64,000 nt of DNA from Pinus tabuliformis (GCA_031772625.1 CM062813.1:770237117-770301116); one strand, 5' to 3'; counted from the first letter of the stretch, positions 20,990 to 31,800 are shown. Made by a program: numbers and translations. The notes: a model not told the origin generated them from the letters alone.

Positions 20990-21690
20990 AAAATTGTTTA
21001 GGAAACCATCCACCTCACTCAACCCATCATACATAGGTAGATCTCTTACCTCTGTTGCCACGCAATGCCGTGACCTTATCATCATGTTACAATTGAGCGT
21101 GGTTACCTTGTGTAACAGGTTTTGCCATCATTCTATCTCCTCATATAAATCTGAGGTGCAGGAGCTTTCGCACTCCCACGAAATCTTGCCATCCGCTGTT
21201 GGATTCACCTAGTCCTACTCTCGAGCGTTATCTTGTAGATACAGTCTAGATCCTCATCGTTTTCATAGTTATGCACTGGCTCTATCTAGCGTGATCCTTC
21301 CGCAGGGTATAAAGGTACCACTATGCACAGTGACTTTTTCTCAAAAATGATCTTGCTCTTCCTTAGATTTATCACTCAATTCATGTCAGTGGCCCAAACC
21401 ATTCCCAGTAGCGCGGGATAGGTATTGTTTTCATCAACAATCTCTATCACTTCGAAATCTGCAAGCGCGCTCACACCTTCGATATCTACCATTATTCCCT
21501 ACAATCTTCCCATGGGTAGGATCTTTTGCTGGTTCTCCATTCGCAATTGAATAGGAGACCATTGCACGTAGGCCTGCCCATGCGTTCCCATGTCTTCTTT
21601 GGCAGGAAGTTTGCGTCTGATCCTAGATCCAAAATCACTTGATCCATATTCCCTGATCTGCGAGGTCAATCTCATCTCTCTTCCTATTCG
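20990..21690 (-). pseudogene. Protease-like region of element E (broken)
   Basis: Around 21650-21590 the - strand gives VILDLGSRTQTSCQRRHGNA, in the position of the D-(S/T/P)-G active site of retropepsin-like proteases, with leucine instead of the usual serine or threonine. Downstream pieces include ADFEVIEIVDENNTYPALLGM (about 21470-21405) resembling the YPALLG(I/M)DW block. Several stops and frameshifts. The assignment as protease is inference from these two blocks and from its position after the zinc knuckles. Confidence 0.55.
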
Positions 21691-21721
21691 TGTTGTGTGC
21701 TTCTCAAGCTTCTGGACTACA

Positions 21722-21782
21722 CGCGGTTCTCCTGGGGCAGTCCCAGCACATCTACGCGCGGTTCTCCTGGGGCAGTACCAGA
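21722..21782. repeat. Short tandem duplication between zinc knuckles and protease of element E
   Basis: A GC-rich unit of about 36 bases, centred on GCGGTTCTCCTGGGGCAGT, occurs twice in a row (from about 21722 and 21757) with a substitution or two. It falls in the linker between the last knuckle and the protease-like part. Confidence 0.7.
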
Positions 21783-21844
21783 CTATCGCGCAACTTCACT
21801 ATCAGCGTGGGACAGGCCTCTGTCTCATGATCAACTGGGTATAA

Positions 21845-23662
21845 TGTAAGCATGATGGTCTCGTCAGATTCATACAATTGCGAGCATAATGCCCTGGTCC
21901 TCCGCAATTGTAACATATCAGTTTTCCACAACCTCTTCTTGGCCCCATTCCACCTTGACCTCGTTTACGGCCCTGAAATCTAGTGCCCGCCATCCCTACA
22001 TTTTAATTAAGGGCCCGTGTTTTGGTCTGAACTCTGTAGGTAGGGGTCCGATCCATCATCAGTTCATAACTTCTACAGGTGCACTCATCGTGGCCTACTA
22101 ACCTGCAGAAGATACAGAATAACTACTCGGAAGTCTGCGTATACTTTTGTAATAGATGGCAGTTATCTGTAGCATGTTTTCCTCCTATCTGACAAATTGC
22201 GCACCATAATGCAGGCACCGTGCTTGGTCATGCTTGTGCCTCGGGTCTCAATGGCATTGCTCCTCCTCCTGCCAGGTAGTTTGTGAATACTAGACAATGG
22301 TCCTTGTCATGTCCCTGGCCTTTGCACTTTATGCACCATACCTCCTTGTGTGCTTCTAGGTGAGCTGTTTTGCCTTGTTTCAAACTTTGCATCTCAAGGC
22401 ACAATTTTTTCAACTGCGCGTGGATCTGTTGGACTCCTAGGTTAGAATCTTGTATCAGGGTCCCATGTAGTCTCATAGCGATCTCCAAGGCCTCAACCTG
22501 AGTGGATAGCTTCTACTGTGCCAGCGCATTCCTCAGATGTGGCATTAGCGATGCTATAAACCATGCGCGGTGTTGCCCATCCGTCAAGGTCATGTTGGCT
22601 TCATGAATCATACACTTTAGTCTTTGATCTAGCTCCCAGGGGGTCTCACTTGGAAGCATCACGATTTCCTTAAATCCAATAATTGACTGTGTCTCTGATT
22701 TTGGCCTACTAAATTCCCTGTTTAGCCCAGATTGGATATCCACGATCCCTACGTTCGGATTGTCATTGGAGTGCTTAATGTACCACGTTAGTGCACAATC
22801 CTGCAGAGAACTTACCAGCATTGCTTTCTTTATATTGTCATCCGTGACTCCCTACGCTTCCCATACAGCCTTTACCACGAACCAAAACTGGTCCGGATCT
22901 TCGTTCCCTACTCCTTTGAATACCGGAAACTTTATTGCACTTGCCATATTGAACTGTGGTGGTGGAAGAGGTGGTGTGGGCGAAGACGGGGGTGAATATG
23001 GTGAAACTGGTGGTGGTGTAGGTGGGGGTGGTATGCGCAGAATTTGTTGTTTTATCAGACTGATCGCACTTCTTGGTCAATTTTTTATGAGCTCTTCCTC
23101 GCTTTCCTGCGGAGGTGAAATCAAGGGGCTGGTTTCTAGTTCTACACTCAGTAGATCCTCCCACTTTTCATAGCCCCAAACATCAATTTATTTGCATAAC
23201 TCGCTTTTCACACAGTAGCATTTTAATCCAAGTGTTCAAAGATTTAACGTACTTACCTCGCAGTCCTTTGAGGAAGCGTCATTCCACCTCACTATAGCAG
23301 ACTGAAGTATCTACCGTGAACCCGGTAATAAACCCTCCTATAATTCGATCGATCCAATGGTTCATAGTGCACACGGTCTTATCTTCCGATGCTTCCAGTT
23401 TGCGCACCAACTCTAGAGTCCACATAATAGGTTTGTCGAGCCTACACTTTCCTTGACTGCCTGCTAGCTTCACGATCCACTCATACAAATCAAAGGGGAA
23501 GGATGTAAAGAAAATTTCGTGGATTTCCGTATATAAGTAGCAATCTAACCACTCTTCCTTCGATAATCATGGATTCCTGTTTTCTAGTGCCGCGAACTCA
23601 TGAATCTTCCTGTCCAACCATTATTCAATTCCTTTCCTTGTTGGATTCCATTGATATGACAT
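21845..23662 (-). pseudogene. gag of element E with several zinc knuckles (broken)
   Basis: Structural protein. The start at 23662 is only about 20 bases past the primer site, and the N-terminus MSYQWNPTRKGIE leads into a tryptophan-rich region (23488-23280: YEWIVKLAGSQGKCRLDKP, MWTLELVRKLEASEDKTVC). A proline-rich stretch (about 23035-22960) precedes the capsid core KFPVFKGVGNEDPDQFW, then 22821-22513: SLQDCALTWYIKH, PSETPWELDQRLKCMIHEAN, RAWFIASLMPHLRNAL. C-terminal knuckles: WCIKCKGQGHDKDHC (about 22340-22296), a degenerate LWCAICQIG-type cluster near 22200, and LICYNCGGPGHYARNC (about 21920-21873), the last intact. Frameshifts and stops break it at several points. Confidence 0.75.
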
Positions 23663-23681
23663 CAGACATCTCTTATGTAGA

Positions 23682-23704
23682 TCCCGGTCCTGGCAACAGA
23701 ACCA
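23682..23704 (-). other. Primer binding site candidate of element E
   Basis: On the - strand TGGTTCTGTTGCCAGGAC follows the 5' LTR after two bases. It begins TGG, the complement of a tRNA CCA end, and differs from the initiator-methionine site used by B, D and H. I cannot assign the tRNA with confidence. Confidence 0.65.
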
Positions 23705-23706
23705 TT

Positions 23707-24592
23707 TGTTGGCTTATTGGGGCCTGACCCAGGTTCAAAGTTAATTTAGCCAAACAAATCCTGGTACTATTGGCCCTTTCAGTAATAGTCCATGGAGCAC
23801 AGACTAAGGTCTCACCTGATGTAGTATGGGAGGGTGCTAGAACCAGGTTTCCGCACCATGGAGATGTCAGATGAGTTCAAGTGGTTCACTGTTTGACCCT
23901 GCGCGCAAGTCGCTATGCACACTTTCCCTTACCTCGCAGCCTGATATACTGGCTTCGTGTAGCCCTACCAAGGGGCTAAACATCACGCTCTGCGTTATTA
24001 CCCAATACCTCAATGGTATTCCAATGTTAGTTAATTAACTGAGTCTACCTACTTGAGTGCTTTAAGTATACTTAACAATATAAACCATTCATACAGGTGT
24101 GCATAGTAAATAAACAGTATATTTGCAAATCATATCAAACATGCATTAACCCAAGAACAGATACATAAAATTATGATAAAACTTCTCTTCATTAATTTCT
24201 TCCCCGGTTACAGACTTGACTTCGCCCTACGCACTTAGCTGCAGGGGTCCGCGCACTCAGCTGCGAACTACTAGGCCTCTGCGCACTCAACTGCTGAGCC
24301 TTCTCCTACTATACGACCAAAAGGCACACTTTACTTAGTTACTTCGACTGTCTTTCTATCTCTCTACTTCTACACCTAGAGCCTTGCTCTATTTATACAA
24401 TCCCATGGTCTGCGGACCATGGCTAGGTCTATCTAGCCAACATTACATTACAAAATTAGGGTGGACAACCCTGTGACTCTATCATACTTTTCACACTCCG
24501 CGCCCACAATTCGTGGAGCTTTACAACAATATTGGATCAAAACTTGGGCTTTGAGCCCCAAAAATGCCTTGCAGGGGATTCCGTGCCCAACA
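23707..24592 (-). repeat. 5' LTR of element E
   Basis: Partner of 15576-16459 with identical terminal sequences. The duplicated TTATG follows at 24593-24597. Confidence 0.9.
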
Positions 24593-24940
24593 TTATGGAA
24601 ACATTGAAGAATCATAAGCTTCTAGAAAATCTCAAGAAGTGTGATTTTGTGCAACAATCCTTTTGTATTTGGGGTATGTGATCGGAGAAGGAGAATTGAA
24701 GATAGATCCTTCCAAGTTGGAGGCTATCATGAAATGGTTGGTTCCTACTAATGTTTATGAGGTTAAGAGTTTCATTGGGGAAATAAAGTACTTGAGGAAA
24801 TTCATAGCCTTGTTTCAGTGGTAGCAGCACCGCTCCATGCCATAATAGTAAGTAGAAAGAGTTTCCAGTGGGGAAAAGGTTAGCAAAAGGCTTTTGAGGA
24901 TCTAGAGAAGAAGATCAATTAAGCACTAGTTCTGGCATTA
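24593..24940 (+). pseudogene. Reverse transcriptase of element D, second part
   Basis: After the duplicated TTATG the frame gives LKNHKLLENLKKCDFVQQSFVYLGYVIGEGELKIDPSKLEAI, the C-terminal part of a gypsy reverse transcriptase (normally LxKNKxyxnLkKCxF). Then TNVYEVKSFIGEIKYLRKFI, matching the thumb region. A stop follows near 24825. This is the direct continuation of 15570 once element E is removed. Confidence 0.85.
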
Positions 24941-25435
24941 CCAAAATTGTAGCGACCCTTTGAAGTGGAGACATATGTGAGTGGGTATGCTATGGGATTG
25001 TCTTGATACAGAGAGGAAGGCCAGTATGCTACCATTCTGAAGTATTTCATGAGGAAGTTCTTAACTGCCCTACCTATGATAAGGAAATCTATTCCATTGT
25101 GAAAGCTGTGAAGAAGTGGAAGCATTATCTGATGGGAAAGGAGATAGTAATCCACACAAATCACCAGCATTTACAGTACTTGTAGGCCCAGAGTAAGCTA
25201 CAACAAACAAGGCATTACAAGTGGATGGGATTTTTATAGTAGTTTCATTTGGTGAACAAATATAAGAAGGGTTCCACAAACAATTTGTCTGGTATGCTCT
25301 CAAGGCCACCCACATCAAATATTAAAATGTTGGGGACTCTTATGCACATTGAACCATTCACCCATGATGCATATAGAGAGGCATATTCAAAGGATGAGGG
25401 CTTCAAGGAGGTGTATCAGTAGTTCCAGAGTCAGA
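24940..25435 (+). pseudogene. RNase H of element D (broken)
   Basis: Blocks: VETYVSGYAMGLS (the D-A-S position altered), then RPVCYHSEVFHEEVLNCPTYDKEIYSIVKAVKKWKHYL, EIVIHTNHQHLQYL, and MLSRPP at about 25290. The TNHQHL block corresponds to the usual TDHxxL, so one catalytic aspartate is asparagine. TAG near 25184 and 25240 interrupt. Confidence 0.75.
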
Positions 25436-26300
25436 GTCATGTGCATGATGTTGACAAAACTATTGACTACCACCTCCAAGATGGCTTACTCTATAGGCTA
25501 GACAAGCTATGTGTTCCTAGAGGTGAGCAATTGCAGTTGATCAAAGACGCTCATACTTCCAAGGTTGCAGGGAACTTTGGTGTAGGGAAGATCATGGCTA
25601 ACTTGCAGAGGTATGTGTATTGGCCCAAGATGTAAGAGCGGGTGGCTAGGTTCATAAGAGGATGCATGCTTTGTTGTATCAGCAAGAATATCAATGGGAA
25701 ACAAGGTCTATATCATCCATTACCTGTACCTACTCGTCCTTGGGAAGCATTTCCATGGACTTTGTGGGAGCTTTACTGACAATGAGGAAGGGACATGACT
25801 ACCTATTCGTGGTAGTTGACAGGTTCAATAAGATGTGTGTTTAAATTCCCTGTAAAAAGACCATCAATCAACAAGAAGCAACAAACTTGTTCTTTGGACA
25901 GGTCTGGGTGCACTTTGGGATACCAAGGAGCATCATTACAAATAGGGATACAATATTTCTTAGCACATTTTGGATTACAATGTGAGAGAAGATGGACACA
26001 AAGTTGAAGAGATATACAACATTCCATCGACAGATAGATGGGTGGACATAAGTAGTCAATATGACTTTGGTGTAGCTTTTGAGAGGATACACCCAGAAGA
26101 ATTTGAATACCTGGATGAAAATTTGGTATATATACAACATTATTAAAATAGAGTAGTCCACACTTATACATGAAAGTCCCCATTTGAAACTTGTTTTGGA
26201 TATTTTCCAGCTTCACCTTTGGATATTTCATATGGGCAACAAGGAGGAGGGAGGGAATATCTTACATGATATGCTTTTAGTGTTAAAAAAATTATAGATA
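25436..26300 (+). pseudogene. Integrase of element D (broken)
   Basis: HHCC region: LIKDAHTSKVAGNFGVGKIMANLQRYVYWPKM, then RFIRGCMLCC; the second histidine is asparagine. The catalytic core shows ISMDFVGALL and DYLFVVVDRFNKM, but the rest of the core (25840-26250) is shifted among frames and has lost most landmarks. The mixture of - strand open frames over this stretch is shadow. Confidence 0.75.
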
Positions 26301-26830
26301 AGATTCATCATATGCATCTACAAGTACAAGAAACACTACAGAAGTCACAAGAGAAGTATAAGGCCAGGCATGGTCAACACAGAATAGAGAAATCATTCAA
26401 GGTGGGAGACAGAGTATGGCTACAGTTGAACAAGGAGAGGCTCCAAGGGCCAGGTAAGAAAATAAACGCTCTAAGGTATGGTCCCTTTGAGATACTAGAA
26501 AAGGTGGGTGATAATGCATATGAACTTAGTTTACCACCATATGTGCGCATTTAATCAGTTGTGAATGTAGACAATTTGAAACTCTATGAGCCTTCCATGC
26601 TACATTAGGAAGAGGAACATGTCCTACCTTTAGTGGAGGATTTGGCATTGGATGCTCAGGAAGGGTTGACAAAAGATACATTTTTGCGAAAGAGGTCCAT
26701 AACTGCAAGAAAAGGGAAACATGACCTTTGGCAGATTTGGTTGAAGGGACAACTTCCAAGCAAAGCTAAATGGTACACCAAAGAGAAGGTGGAGGAAAAT
26801 TTTCCTCACCTCATTCAATTAAAGCTTTAG
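26300..26830 (+). pseudogene. Integrase C-terminus and chromodomain-like tail of element D
   Basis: The frame 26312-26554 (KSQEKYKARHGQHRIEKSFKVGDRVWLQL, then RYGPFEILEKVGDNAYELSLP) is a clear GPF/Y-type integrase C-terminus. After the stop at 26552 a second frame (26633-26830) gives ITARKGKHDLWQIWLKGQLPSKAKWYTKE and FPHLIQL, a divergent chromodomain-like segment. It ends just before the purine tract at 26846-26860 and the LTR. Confidence 0.75.
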
Positions 26831-26845
26831 GGGGCTATAAGCCTC

Positions 26846-26861
26846 CCAAAGTAGGGAGGTG
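26846..26861 (+). other. Polypurine tract of element D
   Basis: CAAAGTAGGGAGG lies immediately before the 3' LTR; the last bases (TG) could belong either to the tract or to a two-base longer LTR. Confidence 0.6.
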
Positions 26862-27793
26862 TGATCCTAATTGGATCATTATATTGTTTGTCATCCATCT
26901 CGATGCATTCAGAGAGGAAAAAGTGGAGGAATTAGCTCACAGGACTGTTTTTACCGGCGAGACCAAGTTTTGAAAAACAAGGTCTAAAACCATCTGGGAA
27001 TGTTTGGAGGCATCAAATGAAATTTTTTGGGGGTAAAAATTTATCCCTTTAGATCCTCACATTTTCATGTTATTCTACACACAGAGATATTTCCAATGAC
27101 GCAAGAAGCATGTCAATCAAAGTCCGTACGCAAAAGTTATGCCACTCAGAAGTTGGCCTTCCTATTTTCACACCTATAATTCGAGAGAATGTCAAGTCAG
27201 CCCCCATTATTCATGGAAAAGTGTATATCCATGTGTTTTTTATGTAAAATACTTTAGAAGAGTATATATTGTAACTCTAGTTAAGATTTGATGTAGTCAA
27301 AATTAACCACTAGTAGGTTATCATGTTGTGTTATAACCGGGCCACTAGGAGGAAGAGGAATTCCATTCTTTTGAGAGAATTTTGTTCCATAAATGAGAAA
27401 ATATATCCAGGATAGATAGGAGGTAGAGTACATAGAGAGGATATGTGCACTGTAGCTGCCCACAGAACACAGGCATTACTTCTTTATACCTATAGCCATA
27501 TTTCCAGATAGAGAAAGAAAGAAGAGCGACCTCATCTTCCAGTTGGTTTTTCTCTCGAAAGGGTTTCAAAGAGAGAATATCTTGTGTATTATTGTGTGTG
27601 AGAGCTTATTTTGTCGTTCTCTGCTTTTATGCATAATTTCCATTTGAACGCATGCACTAATTACACTTAAATCTACAGATCTAGAATTTTAATAAACTGT
27701 AATAGTGTAAAACAATTCAGTATTTTAATATATTATTATCAAATCTTTCATGATAAATTATGAATTGGAAAATTCATGGCAATTTACGGATCA
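26862..27793 (+). repeat. 3' LTR of element D
   Basis: Starts TGATCC and ends GGATCA, complementary. Collinear with 12273-13202 across its length, with many substitutions and small indels. Confidence 0.87.
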
Positions 27794-28854
27794 ACAGACC
27801 GGACAAAGACGTGCACAAAAGTGGACCAAATGACATAGGCGAGGGGTGACACGAGTTGCACGAACGCGTCCATTGACATGACGTGCAAGCAAATGATGAA
27901 ATGTGTGAGCATAAGAAATGATGGGTGAACATTTAACATACGAGAAAACGTCAGTAGGCAGGGCATGCCCACACAACCGAGGGGCACACACACGATAAAA
28001 TGATGGGTTGTTCCACATGGTAGTGGTGCTCGCACGACCAAACAACAGGTTATCTCGACACCCACCAAATGATGGGTCGGTTAAACGATGAAGTGGCATG
28101 ATGGTTAGAAACTGTGAAGGGTTGAACAAGTATAAAAAGAAGTTTGCACAACTTGGAGGAGGCATCACCAAAGATCACAGAGATGTAATTTTGCATGATA
28201 TCATAGAACCATAGGCATGGGCGCACATCACGGAAAGGAGAACAGAACTAAGGCATGTGGTAGAAAAAGGTGGGGCTTGCCCAAGCGTGCTTGGTTTTTT
28301 GGTAGAGTTTGAGAGTTGGTATTTCTGAGTTGTTTAGGGCGAAGATCTTGGGGTTTCTGCTGGGCAAGGTGTCAACCTTAGGTTGGGCACACCCTGCTTG
28401 TGGAACGTGGCACTTTTGGCTAGTCCGTTGGGTTGGGCCAATGACTACCACTCTTTGTACTTGGGCAGCGCATGAGTTTAGCCATGGTTGGCCCTTTGTA
28501 AACTATTGTAACTTATTTGAGTTAATAAAAGTAAAGGGGAAAAGTGTTTTGGGAGTTTCCCCATCTCGTCACATATACTTATATTTGTATTATTATGTTT
28601 CCGTTGCGTTACGATATCGCACTATTATTGAAGTTTTATTTTCTTTGCTTGTATTGAAGTTATGATATCACAGATATAGCATATTTGTATAAATGTTAAA
28701 TAAAAAGATTGAAATTGGAAAATTGACTAAGCATTGAAGTAAATGAGAAGTAGGTGTAGTATGTGTTAGAGTAGTTGAACTTGCAACGAAATATTGTTGG
28801 TGTCGCACGTTGCCCTTGGAGGTCTCAAGGCAACCACAACATGGGGCTGTGACA
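27794..28854 (+). repeat. Probable 3' LTR of element C, right portion
   Basis: GC-rich noncoding stretch after element D. It shares AAGTGGCATGATGG with the left portion and ends GGGGCTGTGACA, complementary to the start TGTCA. Approximate repeats of AATGATGGGT occur around 27915-28080. Assignment is inference from ends and composition. Confidence 0.45.
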
Positions 28855-30460
28855 CTCTAGAAGCCATGGAGACACCTTACACCTTGAGATAGTGGTTGAA
28901 TGTATCTTTGAGCCAAGAGGCTCATTCTACAATCTAGTATGAGGAGGATGTGTAAGTTTGTCTGTCCGTCTGTTCCCCTTTAAACTAAAAATAAAAATTA
29001 TGTTCTAAATAAAAAAATATTGTCGGCTACTATAAAAAAATGAATAGAAATAAAAAAAATCTATGACTAAGATGTATGTCGATATCAACTTTATATATAT
29101 ATATAATTTTTAAAAATTAAAAATATTCAATGTTGAACAAATTGTATTTTGCACTCTAAAGAAGTCTGTATGTGAAGAAAATTGATCCCTCTCGACTCAT
29201 GTTAGATCCGTACTTAAGATGGATCTATGGTGGTTGTACCCAAAAAATTTATGTTAATTGTGTGGTGACCTATACACACATTTATGAATCAAAGACTACC
29301 TAGTTTTAGTAAGACTAGATTTGAGGGATGGGTAACACTGGAGCTTAGCCACGGATCTTAGAAAAACAGCCCAAGCATGAGAACTCTCAGTGGCTTCTTA
29401 CACCTAGGAAATAAAAAACACATAATAATATTTCGAAGATATGATTGTGTGTTGTTATCTTACTATTAGCCATTGCTAAAGTGTATAAGATTACATGTAG
29501 CTTGTGGAATAAAGACTCCCGTGAAAACTAAAGTTTCATAGGATAAAACTTGCGAAAATAAAAGATAAACTTTATGAAAGGTTAATCCTTTATACAATGC
29601 ATGCTTAAGTAAAGAAACGAAATATTGCCGATAACCTAACACTCCCATAACGTAAGAAACTAAATCGGATGATGCACCGGTTCAATGCCAAGGGAAATAT
29701 CATGTTAAATGGACGATAAACAGATTTTAGGCTTCCATCATATAAAGGGAACATACGAAAAATAATGGCCTCATTACTTTGTAATCAAATGACTAATATT
29801 TGGAAGTCTTGTTACAGAGATTTTCTTCAAATAACCAATATTTTGGACTGAGAGATATAACAGAGATTTTGACAGAGACATATATCAGAAATTTAGAAGC
29901 ATTACAGAGAAAAATTCGAATGTCTTGGAAAAGATTGAAGCAGTACAACGAAAAAAAAAATCCAATTTCAGACAATAGATTTTGTAGCACTAAAAAGCCA
30001 AAAGAGGAATTAAAACATGTTGGTATCTGTGTGTGACATATGTCGAATACCAACAATCGACAATGTAAATTTCCCAAATCATGACTCAGGGTTTAAACAG
30101 TATGTTCACATGGGTATTGGGGTTTAAAGTTTAAACAGTATCTTAAACATGCATGTCTACAATATTTACAGACATCTCTGGGTGCCCCCTGCAATGAATA
30201 GTATTGAAAGAACATTAGGTACAAGGAAAAGACCTGCTCCTCCGAATGTTGAGATCCGGGTTTGTTGCCTACCATGGAAGTTGCCATATAATGCTTTGAA
30301 CCAGCGCAAATTTCAAATGCTTTCCTGCAACGTTTCCATTTAACTTAAAACAGTTTATTAAAAATGGTAAATATTAAGCATCACACTACTTTTTCATATT
30401 CAGAGCCACAAATATACATCTTATGAATGACTCTTGACTCCAGATACTTGCCACTGAAAG
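28855..30460. other. Unrecognised AT-rich noncoding DNA
   Basis: No protein domain, LTR pair or RNA gene seen. It holds a short TA-dinucleotide run at about 29091-29106 and a doubled TTTAAACAGTAT (about 30093 and 30130). The small frames at 29800-30036 (+) and 30149-30343 (+) resemble nothing I know. Confidence 0.5.
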
Positions 30461-30710
30461 TTTACTTGTGGTGAGTAGATCCAAAGTTCCAAAGTTTCAA
30501 TGACTAGATTCCCAGATCCAAAGTTCCAAGGTTTCAATGACTAGATTCCCAGATCCAAAGTTCCAAAGTTTACTTGTGGTGAGTAGATCCAAAGTTCCAA
30601 AGTTTCAATGACTAGATTCCCAGATCCAAAGTTCCAAAGTTTCAATGACTAGATTCCCAGATCCAAAGTTCCAAAGTTTACTTGTGGTGAGTAGATCCAA
30701 AGTTCCAAAG
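30461..30710. repeat. Compound minisatellite of 37-bp and 34-bp units
   Basis: All units begin GATCCAAAGTTCCAAAG. Unit type a (37 bp) continues TTTCAATGACTAGATTCCCA; type b (34 bp) continues TTTACTTGTGGTGAGTA. After a partial b tail (30461-30477), the order is a 30478-30514, a 30515-30551, b 30552-30585, a 30586-30622, a 30623-30659, b 30660-30693, and a partial start 30694-30710. The a-a-b set of 108 bp is itself repeated almost perfectly, so expansion is recent compared with the surrounding elements. Confidence 0.95.
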
Positions 30711-30889
30711 TTGCAGTCAAGTGGTTTGCAAAATGGTGTGAATGGAGCTGATTGAAGACTGAAAATACATTAAACATCATACACGCAAACTCTTCTTGAA
30801 AAATATGAATAAATAGGTTAGAATAATGAAAGGGTTTGGCCTATTCATAATCTCACCTCTCACGTAGTCCTGCTTCAGTCGAGACGTTG

Positions 30890-31460
30890 GATGCGCCCGT
30901 TGGCGTTTCCGGGCGCGACTGTGCAGAGTGGTGGACAATATTTGATGTAAAGAGAACGCAGATTATGACTTATCAATGCTTTTCACCTCCACAAAATTAT
31001 TATTGACCCTACCCATTGGCGTTTTCAGGCGGACTTTGCAGAAAGATGGGTAATATTTTCCTTAGAAAGATAATGGCGGGGCTCTGCAGAGTGCTGGATA
31101 ATATTTGCTGCGTGGAGTGCAAAGATTATGACCCAAGAAAGGATCCATGCGTTTTGCTCGCATAATTTGGTGGCCCTAACGTGGATGAAGTAAATGCATA
31201 CAACGATAAACGTGGATGAAGTAAATGATACTGTCACAGCCCACGTCACTTTCCACAATCCTCATTTTAAATGATTATGCCCCACTACACGTCTCTTTCC
31301 ACAATCCACATCTTCAAATAATGATGCACAGCGCACGTCACAATCCACGTCTCTTAGATGATGAAGGCCGCCCCACGTCGAACGGTGGGCATATACACCC
31401 GTCGTTCATTTATGGCCCGATAGCATGGGAAATATGGCTCGCCATTTTTCACAATCCAGT
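30890..31460. repeat. Cluster of short degenerate repeats with CACGTC motifs
   Basis: Three degenerate copies share GGCGTTT..GGGCG..TGCAGAG(T)GGTGGA(T)AATATTT; they start near 30898, 31014 and 31075. A 17-base CGTGGATGAAGTAAATG is present twice (31182-31198 and 31211-31227). From 31235 to 31370 the words CCACGTC, ACACGTCTC and TCCACAATCC recur at about 50-base spacing. CACGT is the core of plant G-box/ABRE motifs, so the region could be old promoter DNA, but no gene is visible next to it. Confidence 0.6.
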
Positions 31461-31800
31461 GACATGTCATGTTTAAATGGAAGGTTCTTATCAACCGTAA
31501 TAACTTTCTCCATAGCAATTTATGGTTTTAACTTTCATCTATTTCTTGTTTTGAAGATCTATTTCTCATTTGGACGCTGACTTGGCATTACTATTGATGT
31601 AGAAATATTTTAATTATTGTTTTATTACAAGTAATTACATATATCTTAAGAGTGGATAGGATCTAATTTTTTGAAATGTATTTTTTTTAAGGTGAGAATT
31701 TTGGAAAAATGTTTGCATCTTAAAAGCTTTGATTTGTCTCAATGTTTAATACTCTATTGTTTATATATATAACTTAAATACTTAGATAATAAGTAATATT
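31461..31800. other. AT-rich noncoding spacer
   Basis: No feature recognised; it is strongly AT-rich and separates the repeat cluster from the LINE fragments. Confidence 0.5.

Larger units (their letters stand above)
15576..24592 (-). mobile_element. Element E: LTR retrotransposon with gag, protease and a long accessory coding region, no polymerase seen
   Basis: LTRs 15576-16459 and 23707-24592 start TGTTGGCTTATT and end GCCCAACA. The perfect duplication TTATG (15571-15575 and 24593-24597) fixes the boundaries and shows it landed in element D. The primer site lies next to the right LTR and a purine tract next to the left one, so it reads on the - strand. Gag and a protease-like stretch occupy 23662-21400; 20800-16500 holds further coding-like sequence of unknown function. 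I could find no reverse transcriptase, RNase H or integrase. GC content is clearly higher than in the surrounding DNA. LTR pair divergence is about 10 percent by eye in the first 120 bases. Confidence 0.88.
12273..27793 (+). mobile_element. Element D: Ty3/gypsy retrotransposon split by element E
   Basis: LTRs at 12273-13202 and 26862-27793 (about 930 bp) begin TGAT and end ATCA, a short terminal inverted repeat (six bases, TGATCC/GGATCA, in the 3' copy). The 5' LTR is followed by a tRNA-iMet-like primer site, the 3' LTR is preceded by a purine tract. Gag, protease, reverse transcriptase, RNase H, integrase and a C-terminal domain are in the usual gypsy order, all on the + strand with many stops. 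Element E interrupts the reverse transcriptase. The LTRs differ by well over 10 percent by eye. I could not see a target duplication (GAGGA versus ACAGA). Confidence 0.87.

Noticed and set aside
22760..23173. Open + strand frame with a glycine-rich stretch
   Set aside because: Antisense shadow of the proline-rich part of element E's gag.
25803..26231. Open frame of 142 codons on the - strand
   Set aside because: Shadow of the decayed integrase of element D on the + strand; hydrophobic, low-complexity content.
12268..27798. A target-site duplication for element D
   Set aside because: The 5-mers at the inferred ends (GAGGA and ACAGA) do not match, and moving the boundary by two bases does not help.
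30093..30343. Possible exon-like frames on both strands (30149-30343 + and 30287-30093 -)
   Set aside because: No recognised domain, no convincing splice context, and the two overlap antisense to each other.
30461..30710. Direct repeats that look superficially like a CRISPR array
   Set aside because: The monomers abut with no unique spacers and the surrounding DNA is plant retrotransposon.
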